Source of the DNA: Aldrovandia affinis
Taxonomy: Eukaryota > Chordata > Actinopteri > Notacanthiformes > Halosauridae
Length of the DNA stretch: 64,000 nt
Direction of reading: 5' to 3'
NCBI GenBank assembly: GCA_029706075.1
Contig: JAINUG010000523.1
Coordinates: 1-64,000 of the forward strand
Shown: in pieces, positions 11,554-22,544 of the stretch
Layout of the letters: each line of letters opens with the position of its first letter
How positions within the stretch are numbered: position 1 is the first letter of the stretch
The notes under the pieces: model-generated
What the model was told of the DNA's origin: nothing
What the model saw: only the letters and a program-made list of their open reading frames with translations
Database searches by the model: none
Program-made: the position numbers and the translations under genes

Positions 11554-12518
11554 AGTTTTGAGCAGTGATGCGCAGTGTTGTGCAGTTTTGAACAGTGATG
11601 CGCAGTTAGGGTTAGGGTTAGGGTTGCGCAGTTTTGAGCAGTGATGCGCAGTTTTGAGCAGTGATGCGCAGTGATGCGCAGTTTTGAGCAGTGATGCGCA
11701 GTGTTGTGCAGTTTTGAACAGTGATGCGCAGTTTTGAGCAGTGATGCGCAGTTTTGGGCAATGATGCGCAGTTAGGGTTAGGGTTAGGGTTAGGGTTGCG
11801 CAGTTTTGAGCTGTGATGCGCAGTTTTGAGCAGTGATGCGCAGTGATGCGCAGTTTTGAGCAGTGATGCACAGTGTTGTGCAGTTTTGAACAGTGATGCG
11901 CAGTTTTGAGCAGTGATGCGCAGTTTTGAGCAGTGATGCGTGTTGCAGTTTTGAACAGTGATGCGCAGTGTTGTTGTGCAGTTTTGAACAGTGATCGCGG
12001 TTTTGAGCAGTGATGTGCAGTGATGCGCAGATTTGAGCAGTGATGCGCAGTTTTGAGCAGTGATGCAGTTTTGAGCAGTGATGCCCAGTTTTGAGCAGTT
12101 GCAATTTTGAGCAGTGATGCTAATGATGCAAGTTTTGAGCAGTGATGTGCAGTGTTGTGCAGTTTTGAACAGTGATGCAGTTTTGAGCAGTGATTTGAAT
12201 GTGCAGTGTTGAGCAGTGTAGTTTTGAGCAGTGATGCACAGTTTTGATGCGCACTTTGAGGCAGTGATGCGCAGTGATGCGCATGTTTTGGTGATGATGC
12301 GCAGTTTTGAGCAGTGATGCGCAGTTTTGAGCAGTGATGTGCAGTTTTGAGCAGTGATGAGGATGCGCAGTTTTGACTGAGTGATGTTTTGAGCGTGTTT
12401 TGAGCAGTGATGTGCAGTTTTTTTGAGCAGTGATCGCACAGTTTTGAGCAGTGATGCACAGATTTGATTGATGCGCAGTGATGTTTTGAGCAGTTTTAAG
12501 CAGTGATATGCAGTTTTA
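11554..12518. repeat. 20-bp satellite array 1 with TTAGGG tracts
   Basis: About 965 bp of tandem copies of gcgcagttttgagcagtgat, mixed with shortened 10-bp units (gcgcagtgat). Two tracts of telomere-type TTAGGG repeats sit inside the array, at about 11,605-11,625 and 11,771-11,797. Because 20 is not a multiple of three and the minus strand lacks stops, long spurious frames run through it. Confidence 0.9.
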
Positions 12519-12782
12519 GGAATTTTTTTTGTACATTTTTTTAATATATATATATTTTTTTCCTTTATATATATATTTTATATATATATATTATTTTTTT
12601 CACATTTTTTAGTACATTTTTTTTAATATATATCTTTTTCCTTTATATATATATTTTATATATTTATTTTTTTGTCAAATTTTTTGTACATTTTTTTATA
12701 TATATATATTTTTCCTTTAATATATATATTTTATATATATTTTTTTGTCAAATTTTTTGTACATTTAAAAATGTATATATAT
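12519..12782. repeat. AT-rich tandem block 2
   Basis: Same unit types as the block at 11,292. It separates the two 20-bp arrays and joins each array with the same junction sequences. Confidence 0.75.
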
Positions 12783-13699
12783 AGTTTTGAGCAGTGATGC
12801 AGTGTTGCAGTTTTGTTGTGCAGTTAGGGTTAGGGTTAAGGTTAGGTGCGCAGTTTTGAGCTGTGATGCGCAGTTTTGAGCAGTGATTGATGGGTTTTGA
12901 GCAGTGGCAGTGTTGTGCAGTTTTGAACAGTGAGCAGTTTTGGAGCAGTGATGCGCAGTTTTGAGCAGTGATGCGAAGTTTAGAGCAGTGATGCGCAGTG
13001 ATTTGCAGTTTTGAGCAGTGATGAGTGTTGCGCAGTTTTGAGCAGTGATGCGCAGTTAGGGTTAGGGTTAGGCTTGCAGTGATGCAGTGATGCGCAGTTT
13101 TGAGCAGTGATGCACAGTTTTGAGCAGTGATGCCCAGTTTTGAGCAGTTTGTTGATGATGCAGTGAGTTTTGAGCAGTGATGCGCAGTGATGCGCAGTTT
13201 TGAGCAGTGATGAGCAGAGTGATCGCAGTTTTGAGCAGTGTGCGCGCAGTTTTGAACAGTGATGCACAGTTTTGAGCAGTGATGCGCAGTTTGAGCAGTG
13301 ATGCGCAGTTTTGAGCAGTGATGCGCAGTGATGCGCAGTTTTGAGCAGTGATGCAGTGATGTGCAGTTTTGAACAGTGATGTAGTTTTGAGCAGTGATTT
13401 TGAGCAGTGATGCACAGTTTGTTTTGAGCAGTGATTCGCAGTGATTTTGAGCAGTGATGCACAGTTTTGAGCAGTTTGAGCAGTGATGCGATGGTTTTGA
13501 ACACTGCGCAGTTTTGAGCAGTGATGCACAGTTTTGAGCAGTGATGTGCAGTTTTGAGCAGTGATGCGCAGTTTTGGTGCAGTGATGCGCAGTTTTGAGC
13601 AGTGATGCACAGTTTTGAGCAGTGATGCGCAGTGCGCCGTTTGAGCAGTGTGAGTTTTGAGCAGTGATGCGCAGGTTTATGCAGTGATATGCAGTTTTT
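12783..13699. repeat. 20-bp satellite array 2 with TTAGGG tracts
   Basis: Second array of the same 20-bp unit, with the same left junction (atagttttgagcagtgatg) and right junction (atgcagtttttaggaatttt) as array 1. TTAGGG-type tracts lie at about 12,823-12,847 and 13,054-13,075. Units here show more small deletions than in array 1. Confidence 0.9.
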
Positions 13700-13908
13700 A
13701 GGAATTTTTTGTACATTTTTTTAATATATATATATTTTTCCTTTATATATATATTTTATATATATATATTATTTTTTTTCATTTTTAGTACATTTTTTTA
13801 TATATATATCTTTTTTCCTTTTATATATATTTTATATATTATTTTTTTGTCAAATTTTTTGTACATTTTTTTATATATATATTTTTTCCTTTATATATAA
13901 ATATATTG
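13700..13908. repeat. AT-rich tandem block 3
   Basis: AT-rich units as in the two earlier blocks. It ends where homology with the gypsy block resumes (tatcttaaaatatt). Confidence 0.7.
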
Positions 13909-14129
13909 TATCTTAAAATATTACACATATTTTGCCTTACCAGGTTTTCTTTTTTTCTTTTTTTGTTTGTTTCTTTTCTGTGCTGTTTCCCTTTTTCCTT
14001 TTCTTCTCTCTTGTAGTGATTGTATGTTGTGTCTTTTTTTGTCAGGGAGTGAAACCTGGGCCTGTACAAAATGGTCATCACCAGACCTAAGTCCAACCGG
14101 CTCACAGAAGGAGGCGTGGGAGGGGTCTT

Positions 14130-14690
14130 TTCCCTACTGCCAAGGTTTTGGCTTGTTTTCCGAGGAGATGAGGAGGGTCTTCGATCGGTCCAAACAGGGT
14201 CACGAAGCTGCCCGGGAGATGCTCTACCTACGCCAGGAGGGAAGGTCGGTCTCTGACTACGCCATCCACTTCCAGACTTTGGCTAACTCCTGTGGCTGGG
14301 GAAGGAAGGCGCTTTACGACGCGTTCATCTTTGGGCTATCCGAACATCTCAAGGACTAGATCCTGACACGTGACCTACCTGAGTCTTTCGACGACCTCGT
14401 CAGCCTGGCCATCCGAGTTTGACTCCAGGCTTCAAGGAGCGTCGCCGTTGGCGTAGCTCTGGGGTTGTTCCTGGGCCTGAGACGGCCGGGTTCAGGTCGC
14501 CTGCCAGAGTCAACAACCATCCCAGAGCAGCTCCTTCAGCTATCCCTGATCCTGAACCCATGCAGCTGGATCGGGCTCGACTTTCCCGTCAGAGAGCGTG
14601 ACCACAGGATGGCTACTAAGTCCTGTCTTTACTGAGGGGAGTCAGGGCATTTCATCTCCAGCTGTCCGGTAAAACCAACGCCCACTAGTT
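14130..14690 (+). pseudogene. gypsy gag fragment, copy 2
   Basis: Capsid-like segment in the open frame that ends with the TAG at 14,357-14,359, then a second segment leading to the zinc knuckle. As in copy 1, the capsid frame stops after GLSEHLKD and the second knuckle cysteine is replaced by TGA near 14,633. One extra base near 14,592 distinguishes it from copy 1. Confidence 0.7.
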
Positions 14691-14705
14691 GAGAGAGGAG
14701 CACTA

Positions 14706-15365
14706 GTGGGTGTCATTCTGATCGAACGCTCCTCCAAACAACGGACCTGCCTGCCTGTGACTATCGAGTGGGAGGGTCAGAGGCGAGAGACCACCGCTCT
14801 CATTGACTCGGGCGCTGAAGAGAGCTTCCTTGACGCTGGTGTGGCTACCAGGTGGGGAATTCCGGTTTCCAGGCTTTCACTTCCTCTGGTGGTCAACTCA
14901 CTCAACGGGCAAACTCTTGCCCACATAACCCATACCAGCTCTTCCTTGACTTTGCGCATCTCCGGCAACCATCAGGAGAGGATAAAGCTGCACATCATCG
15001 ATTCTCCTCACGCACCTATTGTTCTTGGTCATCCCTGGCTTGTTAAGCATAATCCTTCCCTGGAATGGAGCAGTCACAAGATTGTGGGTTGGAGCCCACA
15101 ATGTCTTTCCCAATGCCTGCAGCAAGCCCATTCTTCTGTTCCAAGTCCCCTGTCTTCTGTTCCGAGTTCCCTGATTTCCGAGAAAGAACCTGACCTGTCT
15201 GTCTTCCCTTCCGAGTATCTGGACCTCAAGGAGGTTTTCAGTAAGTCCCGAGCCACCCGCCTCCCTCCCCATCGTCCCTACGACTGCGACATCAAACTTT
15301 TACCCGGTACTATTCCCCCAGGGGGCGGTTGTTCTCCTTATCCCGTCCCGAGACTGAGACCATGA
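14706..15365 (+). pseudogene. gypsy protease segment, copy 2
   Basis: 219 codons, identical in predicted protein to copy 1. The aspartic protease active site is in LIDSGAEESF and VLGHPWL follows. It runs out of frame before RT. Confidence 0.82.
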
Positions 15366-16639
15366 ATGCCTACCTTCAGGAGTCATTGACTGCTGGCATC
15401 ATTCGGCCTTCATCTTCACCCGCTGGAGCGGGGTTCTTCTTCGTGGGCAAGAAGGACGGTTCTCTTCGTCCCTGCATTGACTACCGGTCTCTCAATGACA
15501 TTACTGTTAAGAATCGCTACCCTCTCCCCCTCATGACATTAGCATTTGAACAACTTCAAGGAGCCACTGTCTTCACGAAGTTGGACCTGCGCAACGTCTA
15601 CCACCTGGTGCGCATTCGTGAGGGGGATGAGAGGAAGACTGCGTTTAATACCCCGACAGGTCACTGGGAGTACCTGGTTATGCCGTTCGGGTTAACCAAT
15701 GCCCCTGCCGTTTTCCAGAACAGGAGTTTCCATGTTCTTAGGGATTTCATCAACCAGTTTGTTTTTGTTTATCTAGATGATATTCTTATCTTTTCCAAGA
15801 ATATGGATGAACATGTCACTCATGTCCACAGAGTTCTCCAGCGTCTTCTGGAGAACAGACTCTATGTGAAACCCGATAAATGTGATTTTCATTGTCACAC
15901 CACCACCTTCCTGGGCTACGTCATCTCGGCTGGGAGCATCCAGATGGATCCACAGACGACCAAGGCCGTCTTGGACTGGCCCCAGCCAGAGAACCGTAAG
16001 GAGTTACAACGCTTTTTGGGTTTTGCTCATTTTTATAGGAGATTCATCAGGAATTACAGCACCATTGCAGCTCCACTCACCGCCCTCACTTCCATTAAGA
16101 TCCGTTTTCACTGGAACCCTCAAGCAGAAGAAGCTTTCCGGATGCTCAAACAACGCTTTACATCTGATCCCATTCTTATTCATCCCAATCCCACCGCCCA
16201 GTTTATCGTCGAGGTCGACGCCTCCAACATTGGGGCAGGAGCCATTCTTTCCCAACGCTCTGCTAAGGATAAGAAGGTTCATCCTTGTGCCTTCTATTCC
16301 CATAGTCTCAGCCCCACGGAGCAGAACTACGACATTGGCAATAGGGAACTGCTCGCGGTCAAGCTCGCTTTAGAGAAATGGAAGCACTGGCTGGAGGGGG
16401 CTGAAGTTCCTTTTCTGGTTTGGACCGACCATAAGAACTTGGAATATTTACATACTGCTAAAAGGCTCGTTGGTCGTTGTTTTTTTCTAGGTTTAATTTT
16501 GTCTTATCTTATCGACCTGGGTCTAAGAATACCAAGCCTGATGCTCTTTCTCACCGATTCTAACCGATCTCCAAGGTTTCTGTCCCTGACACCATCTTGC
16601 CTCGACAGTGCTCGATCAACGGCGTTCAGCTCATCATAG
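15329..16639 (+). pseudogene. gypsy RT-RNase H, copy 2
   Basis: A 436-codon frame. RT spans about residues 1-265 with [16 protein letters not shown] and YLDD at about 15,770-15,781. RNase H follows (about residues 285-375) with the DAS aspartate, the RELLAV glutamate and the WTDHKNLEY aspartate. The last ~60 residues do not resemble the family and mark a frame change after AKRL at about 16,466. The frame differs from copy 1 by one retained C near 16,195. Confidence 0.85.
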
Positions 16640-16824
16640 AGTCTACGGTACGCTCCGCCTTGCAGGGAGAGGTCGGTCCCAGTCGCTGTCCCTCCAACCG
16701 CCTCTTCGTGCCTAGATCTGTTCGATCCCAGGTGCTTCAGTGGGGTCACTCCTCTCGCCTGTCCTGTCATCCGGGCATAAACAGAACTGTTACATTTATC
16801 CAGAGACGTTTTTGGTGACCTGCC

Positions 16825-17703
16825 ATGGCCCAGGATATTAGGAGCTTTATTTCTGCCTGTTCTGTCTGTGCCCAGAACAAGAATTCCCATCAGCATCCCT
16901 CTGGTTTATTACAGCCCCTACCCATCCCTCACCGCCCTTGGTCCCACATAGCTCTTGACTTTGTCACTGGTTTACCCCCCTCCAACAACAACACCGCCAT
17001 TATGACTGTTATTGATCGATTTTCTAAAGCTGTACATTTTATTCCTTTACCCAAACTTCCCTCTGCTAAGGAGACAGCCACACTCATTATCCAACACGTT
17101 TTTCGTTTACATGGTATCCCCAATAATATTGTTTCCGACAGAGGTCCCCAGTTTATCGCCAAGTTTTGGAAAGCTTTTTGTTTACTTATTGGTTCATCCG
17201 TTAGTCTTTCTTCAGGTTTTCATCCCCAATCTAATGGCCAGACAGAGCGGGCTAATCAAGTCATTGAGACGGTTCTGCGCTGTCTGTGTTCTCGTAACCC
17301 CTCCTCGTGGAGCCAACAACTTCCCTGGGCAGAGTATGCCATCAACTCCCAAACCTCTTCCTCATCCCGAATGTCCCCTTTTGAATGTTCCCTGGGTTAC
17401 CAACCACCTTTGTTTCCCAGCCAGGAGGAGGAGGTGGGAGTCCCCTCTGCTCAGTTCTTCATCCGTCGATGTCGCCGCACCTGGAACCTCACACGCTGCA
17501 ACCTTCTCCGAGCCAGTGCCCGTATGAAGGAGACTGCGGACAAAGGACGCTCCAAGGCTCCCCGTTACCATATTGGGCAGCGGGTCTGGTTGACCACAAG
17601 AGACATTCCCCTAAAGATGGACCATCGTAAGCTCGCACCCCGTTTTATTGGACCCTTTCCCATAATTAAGATCATCAGCCCCACTGCAGTTAGATTAAAA
17701 TGA
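16825..17703 (+). pseudogene. gypsy integrase core, copy 2
   Basis: A 292-codon frame starting just after the TGA that splits the HHCC zinc finger; the two cysteines of the finger (CSVCAQNK) are near its start. The core follows with ALDFVTG (first Asp), SDRGPQF (second Asp) and the [10 protein letters not shown] region with the catalytic Glu, ending in the GPF motif and a TGA. The chromodomain is in another frame at about 17,815-17,960. Confidence 0.85.
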
Positions 17704-17814
17704 CCTTCCACCATGAGAAGAATTCAACCCACTTTCCATGTTTCCCGCCTCAAACCCCTTGTAACCCACCCTTTGTGTCCCGCCCCTGAGCCACCCCCAT
17801 CCCCCTTATTGAGG

Positions 17815-17960
17815 GGGGTGAGGCTTATAGTGTCCGCAAGCTGTTGGACGTTCGTCGTCACGGCCGTGGTCTCCAATACCTCGTGGATTGGGAGGGCTAC
17901 GGTCCCGAGGAGAGAAGTTGGATCCCCTCCCGCTTTGTCCTGGATAAAATTTTGATAAGG
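17815..17960 (+). pseudogene. gypsy C-terminal chromodomain, copy 2
   Basis: In the frame beginning at GAGGCT (about 17,819) the translation reads as a chromodomain: an aromatic near [15 protein letters not shown] and the SWIPSRFV segment. It lies about 110 bp after the integrase stop. The same segment in copy 1 is at about 7,735-7,875. Confidence 0.75.
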
Positions 17961-18028
17961 GACTTTCATATGCTTAAGCCTATGCCTCCTGTTAAAACGC
18001 CAAGAGGCGTTTCGTAGGGGGGGGGTAC

Positions 18029-18092
18029 TGTTATGTGGGAGTATTTGTTCTGTTGGTTTTTGTACTTTGTTTATTTTTTATCAGTCCTGATT
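18029..18092 (+). repeat. gypsy 3' LTR, left part, copy 2
   Basis: LTR start after a run of Gs. Its last 11 bp, cagtcctgatt (18,082-18,092), are duplicated at 21,256-21,266, the target-site duplication of the Rex3 insertion. Confidence 0.85.
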
Positions 18093-21000
18093 CCATCCAT
18101 CCATCCATTTTCTACCGCTTCTCCGGGTCGGGTCGCGGGGGCAGCATCCTAAGCAGGGAGACCCAGACTTCCCTCTCCCCGGCCACTTCGTCCAGCTCTT
18201 CCAGACATAGTCTCTCCAGCGTGTCCTGGGTCTTCCCCGGGGCCTCCTCCCGGTGGGACGTGCCCGGAACACCTCACCCGGGAGACGTCCAGGAGGCATC
18301 CTAACCAGATGCCCGAGCCACCTCATCTGGCTCCTCTCGACGCGGAGGAGCAGCGGCTCTACTCTGAGCCCCTCCCGGATGACCGAGCTCCTCACCCTAT
18401 CTCTAAGGGAGAGCCCAGACACCCTGCGGAGGAAACTCATTTCAGCCGCTTGTATTCGTGATCTCGTTCTTTCGGTCACTACCCACAACTCGTGACCATA
18501 GGTGAGGGTAGGAACATAGATCGACGGTAAATCGAGAGCTTTGCCTTTAGGCTCAGCTCCCTCTTTACCACGACAGACCGATGCAGCGTCTGCATCACTG
18601 CCGACGCCGCACCAATCCGCCTGTCGATCTCCCGCTCCATCCTTCCCTCACTCGTGAACAAGACCCCAAGGTATTTAAACTCCTCCACTTGGGGCAGGAT
18701 CTCCTCCCGACCCGGAGAGTGCACTCCACCTTTTTCCGGCTGAGAACCATGGTCTCGGATTTGGAGGTGCTGATTCTCATACCAGCCGCTTCACACTCGG
18801 CTGCGAACCGCTCCAGCGAGAGCTGGAGGTCACGGCCCGATGAAGCCAACAGGACCACATCATCTGCAAAGAGCAGTGACCCAATCCTCAGGCCACCGAA
18901 CCGGACCCCCTCAACGCCCCGGCTGCGCCTAGATATTCTGTCCATAAAAGTTATGAACAGAACCGGTGACAAAGGGCAGCCCTTGTGGAGTCCAACCCTC
19001 ACCGGGAACAAGTCCGACTTACTGCCAGCCATGCAGACCAAGCTCTGGCACCGGTCGTACAGGGACCGAATGGCCCGTATCAAGGGGTCCGGTACCCCAT
19101 ACTCCCGGAGCACCCCCCACAAGACTCCCCGAGGGACACGGTCGAAAGCCTTCTCCAAGTCCACAAAACATGTGTAGACTGGTTGGGCAAACTCCCATGC
19201 ACCCTCCAGGACCCCGCGGAGGGTGTAGAGCTGGTCCACAGTTCCGCGACCAGGACGAAAACCACATTGCTCCTCCTGAATCCGAGGTTCAACCATCCGA
19301 CGGACCCTCCTCTCCAGAACCCCTGAATAGACCTTACCAGGGAGGCTGAGGAGTGTGATCCCCCTGTAGTTGGAACACACTCTCCGGTCCCCTTTCTTGA
19401 AGAGGGGGACCACCACCCCGGTCTGCCAGTCCAGAGGCACTGCCCCCGATGTCCACGCGATGCTGCAGAGTCGTGTCAACCAAGACAGCCCCACAACATC
19501 CAGAGCCTTGAGGGACTCCGGGCGGATCTCATCCACCCCCGAGGCCCTGCCACCACGGAGCTTTTTAACCACCGCGGCGACCTCAGCCCCAGAGATAGGA
19601 GAGCCCACCCCCGAGTCCCCAGACCCTGCTTCCTCGCTGGAAGGCGTGTCGGTGGGATTGAGGAGGTCTTCGAAGTATTCCCTCCACCGACCCACAACGT
19701 CCCGAGTCGAGGTCAGCAGCGCCCCATCCCCACTGTACACAGTGTTGACAGTGCACTGCTTCCCCATCCTGAGATGCCGGATGGTGGTCCAGAACCTCCT
19801 CGAAGCCGTTCGGAAGTCGTTGTCCATGGCCTCACCGAGCTCCTCCCATGCCCGAGTTTTTGCCTCAGCGACCACCGAAGCCGCGCTCCGCTTGGCTCGC
19901 CGATACCTATCTGCTGCCTCCGGAGTCCCACAGGCCAAAAAGGTCCGATAGGACTCCTTCTTCAGCTTGACGGCATCCTTCACTGCCGGTGTCCACCAGC
20001 GGGTTCGGGGATTACCGCCACGACAGGCACCGACGACCTTGCGGCCACAGCTCCGGTCAGCCGCCTCGACAATAGAGGCACGGAACATGGCCCACTCGGA
20101 CTCAATGTCCCCCGCCTCCCCTGGGACATGGTTGAAGCTCTCCCGGAGGTGGGAGTTGAAGCTCCTTCTGACAGGAGTCTCTGCCAGACGTTCCCAGCAG
20201 ACCCTCACAATACGTTTGGGCCTGCCAGGCCTGACTGGCATCCTCCCCCACCATCGGAGCCAACTCACCACCAGGTGGTGATCAGTTGACAGCTCCGCCC
20301 CTCTCTTCACCCGAGTGTCCAAGACATGCGGCCGCAAGTCCGACGACACGACCACAAAGTCGATCATTGAACTGCGGCCCAGGGTATCCTGGTGCCAGGT
20401 GCATATATGAACACGCTTATGCTTGAACATGGTGTTCGTTATGGACAATCTGTGACAAGCACAGAAGTCCAACAACAAAGCACCATTCTGGTTCAGATCG
20501 GGGGGCCGTTCCTCCCAATCACCCCTCCAGGTCTCACTATCGTTGCCCACGTGAGCATTGAAGTCTCCCAGCAAAACGAGGGAGTCCCCGGAAGGAGTGT
20601 TCTCAAACACCCCTCCAAGGACTCCAAAAAGGGTGGGTATTCTGAGCTGCTGTTTGGAGCATAAGCACAAACAACAGTCAGGACCCGTCCCCCACCCAAA
20701 GGCGGAGGGAGGCTACCCTCTCGTCTACCGGGGTGAACCCCAACGTACAGGCACCGAGCCGGGGGGGCAATAAGTATTCCCACCCCTGCTCGGCGCCTCC
20801 CACCAGGGGCAACTCCAGAGTGGAAGAGAGTCCAACCCCTCTCAAGGAGACTGGTTCCGGAGCCCATGCCGTGCGTCGAGGCGAGACCGACTATATCTAG
20901 CCGGAACCTCTCGACCTCCCGCACCAGCTCAGGCTCCTTCCCCGCCAGAGAGGTGACATTCCACGTCCCTAGAGCTAGCTTCTGCAGCCGAGGATCGGAC

Positions 21001-21255
21001 CGCCAAGGCCCCTGCCTTCGGCCGCCGCCCATCTCACACTGCACCCGACCCCCTTGGCCCTCCCATGGGTGGTGAGCCCATGGGAAGGGGGTCCTACGTT
21101 GCCTCTTCGGGCTGTGCCCGGCTGAGCCCCATAGGTGTAGGCTCGGCCACCAGGCGCTCGCCCTCGAGCCCTACCCCCGGGCCTGGCTCCAGGGGGGGGC
21201 CCCGGTGACCCGCGTCCGGGCGAGGGAAACGTATTTCCAATTTTGTTTGTCATCA
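18093..21255 (-). mobile_element. Rex3/RTE-like LINE, copy 2, with target-site duplication
   Basis: A reversed LINE inserted in the gypsy LTR. The 3' GATG tail is at 18,093 and the 5' truncation point at about 21,255. Flanking direct repeats cagtcctgatt at 18,082-18,092 and 21,256-21,266 match exactly. The endonuclease start (TWNVTSL motif) is in a frame at 20,493-21,044, the main ORF is 18,595-20,670, and the C terminus continues in two further frames (18,479-18,724; 18,081-18,488). It therefore has about three frameshifts and is likely inactive, though close to intact in length. Confidence 0.85.
18595..20670 (-). pseudogene. Rex3-like endonuclease/reverse transcriptase ORF (691 codons)
   Basis: The C-terminal half of the endonuclease is at the start ([10 protein letters not shown] near residue 33; SMIDFVVV; STDHHLVVSW). 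A linker follows, then RT with VDEIRPESL, SNYRGITLLS, CFVDLEKAFDRVP (first catalytic Asp), GCPLSPVLF and LLFADDVVLL (catalytic DD), and a region before the thumb. The protein would nick DNA and reverse-transcribe its RNA from the nick. It is shifted out of frame at both ends by single-base changes. Confidence 0.85.
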
Positions 21256-22544
21256 CAGTCCTGATTCGTTATTCTTTATTCTGTTTTGCATTTTCATCGT
21301 TCTGTCACGTTCTGGTCCCTGTCTGTCTTTGTTCCGTTTATTTAGAGATCCACTCCTTGTCTTGTCATGCACTTCGGGAAGTTAAACATTTCGGGTTTTT
21401 TCCGTCTTCGCTTATTATCTCGTTTTCTTCCTTCTTACTTTCTAGATTGCACTTTGTATATATTAGTTAGATGTATATAGTACTAACCAACTAATCTACT
21501 AACATTAGGGATTTAGATTAGGTTACTAACACTACTAATTAAGGTGGCAAGGTGGTGCAGTGGATAGCACTGTCGCCTCACAGTAAGAAAGTCTCGGGTT
21601 CGAATCCAGGCCGGGGGCCTTTCTGTGCGGAGTTTGCATGTTCTCCCCATGTCCGCGTGGGTTTCCTCCGGGTACTCCGTTTTCCTCCCACAGTCCAAAG
21701 ACATGCACGTTAGGATAATTGTCTAAATTGCCCGTAGGTATGAGTGTGTGAGTGAATGGTGTGTGTGCCCTGCGATGGATTGGCGACCTGTCCAGGGTGT
21801 ATTCCTGCCTCTCGCCCGGAACGCATGCTGGGATAGGCTCCAGCCCCCCCCCCCCGCGACCCTGACTAGGAATAAGCAGCTTAGATAATGGATGGATGGA
21901 TGGATGGACACTACTAATTACTCATTATCTCACGCTTCTGACTATCGCTGTCTTTCTCGCTTATTATCGTATCCCTGTTAGCTTTTCACTTTCCCTTTCA
22001 TTCGCACGCAGCTTCTCTCTTTGCGTTCCTCCCCTTTAGCTATGCACGTGTCGGCCTGATCTCCCAGGTCGTTTATTGTCTATATGTTTGTATGTTTCCC
22101 AGTCCGTGTCTTGTGTTGTCCCTCATTATTGATTTAACGATTCCCATTGTTTATACCTGTGTTCCTACCTCTCTCTCCTCCCAGTCACACCTGATTCCTA
22201 TTGTTTTACCCTTTCCGTTTTGTATATTTGTTCCGCGTTTATGTTCCTTCCCCATCAGAACGTTGATCCTTATTCCCTGTGCCTACTCTTATTCAGCCAG
22301 TGTTTATTGATTTTTCCGAGACATCCTTTCTGTTTACGACTCCGAGCCTGCCTAGCGATTCTGTCTGTTTGCCTTTCTGCCTTCCTGTTTTTTGACTTTT
22401 AGGACTGCCTTTTTGTGACTACTCTCTGCTCATTGATTCTGTACCTTCGCAACATCTGATTCCTGGTTTTGGCTCCTGCTTCCTAATAAACGACTCTTTT
22501 GCCTTATCCTGATCTGCGTCTGGGTCCTTATCCTGATCGTCACA
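21256..22544 (+). repeat. gypsy 3' LTR, right part, copy 2
   Basis: LTR sequence resumes after the target-site duplication. It is pyrimidine-rich, contains a polyadenylation-type AATAAA (about 22,484) and ends with tgatcgtcaca at about 22,544, pairing with the TGT at the LTR start. A SINE at 21,542-21,907 interrupts it. Without the insertions the LTR would be roughly 950-1,000 bp. The 136-bp satellite starts at the next base. Confidence 0.7.
21542..21907 (+). mobile_element. tRNA-derived SINE with 13-bp target-site duplication
   Basis: The head has RNA polymerase III box A-like (gtgcagtggatagcactg) and box B-like (gggttcgaatcc) sequences. A body follows, then a 3' end with cgcgaccctgac and a GGAT/ATGG tail. 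Exact direct repeats acactactaatta flank it at 21,529-21,541 and 21,908-21,920. The 3' end resembles the 3' end of the Rex3-like LINE nearby, the usual basis for SINE mobilisation in trans. Confidence 0.85.

Larger units (their letters stand above)
13907..18092 (+). mobile_element. Ty3/gypsy chromovirus, copy 2 (5'-truncated, inactive)
   Basis: Near-identical direct duplicate of the element at 3,827-8,011, with the same starting point, domain order and LTR entry (TGTTATG at 18,029). It is better preserved: RT-RNase H is a single frame of 436 codons, and the integrase core plus C-terminal domain is one of 292 codons. It still carries the TGA in the gag zinc knuckle (about 14,633), the protease/RT frame break (about 15,328) and the TGA in the integrase zinc finger (16,816-16,818). 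The LTR is split by a Rex3-like LINE at 18,093 and resumes at 21,267. Confidence 0.88.

Noticed and set aside
11485-12459. A 324-codon minus-strand ORF (HHCSKLRITAQN-type repeats)
   Set aside because: It is a by-product of the 20-bp satellite, which lacks stops on this strand. All three frames show the same cycling sequence, and TTAGGG tracts read as NPNPN. No start context or conserved domain.
13907-18092. An active, recently inserted gypsy element
   Set aside because: No 5' LTR, several in-frame stops and frame breaks, and the 3' LTR is split by a LINE and a SINE.
18595-20670. A host gene encoding an endonuclease/exonuclease/phosphatase-family protein
   Set aside because: The endonuclease is followed by RT motifs, flanked by a GATG tail and an 11-bp target-site duplication, and has a second copy at 8,012. 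It is a LINE.
21580-21640. A functional tRNA gene at the SINE head
   Set aside because: Only box A- and B-like sequences are present; target-site duplications enclose a 366-bp SINE.
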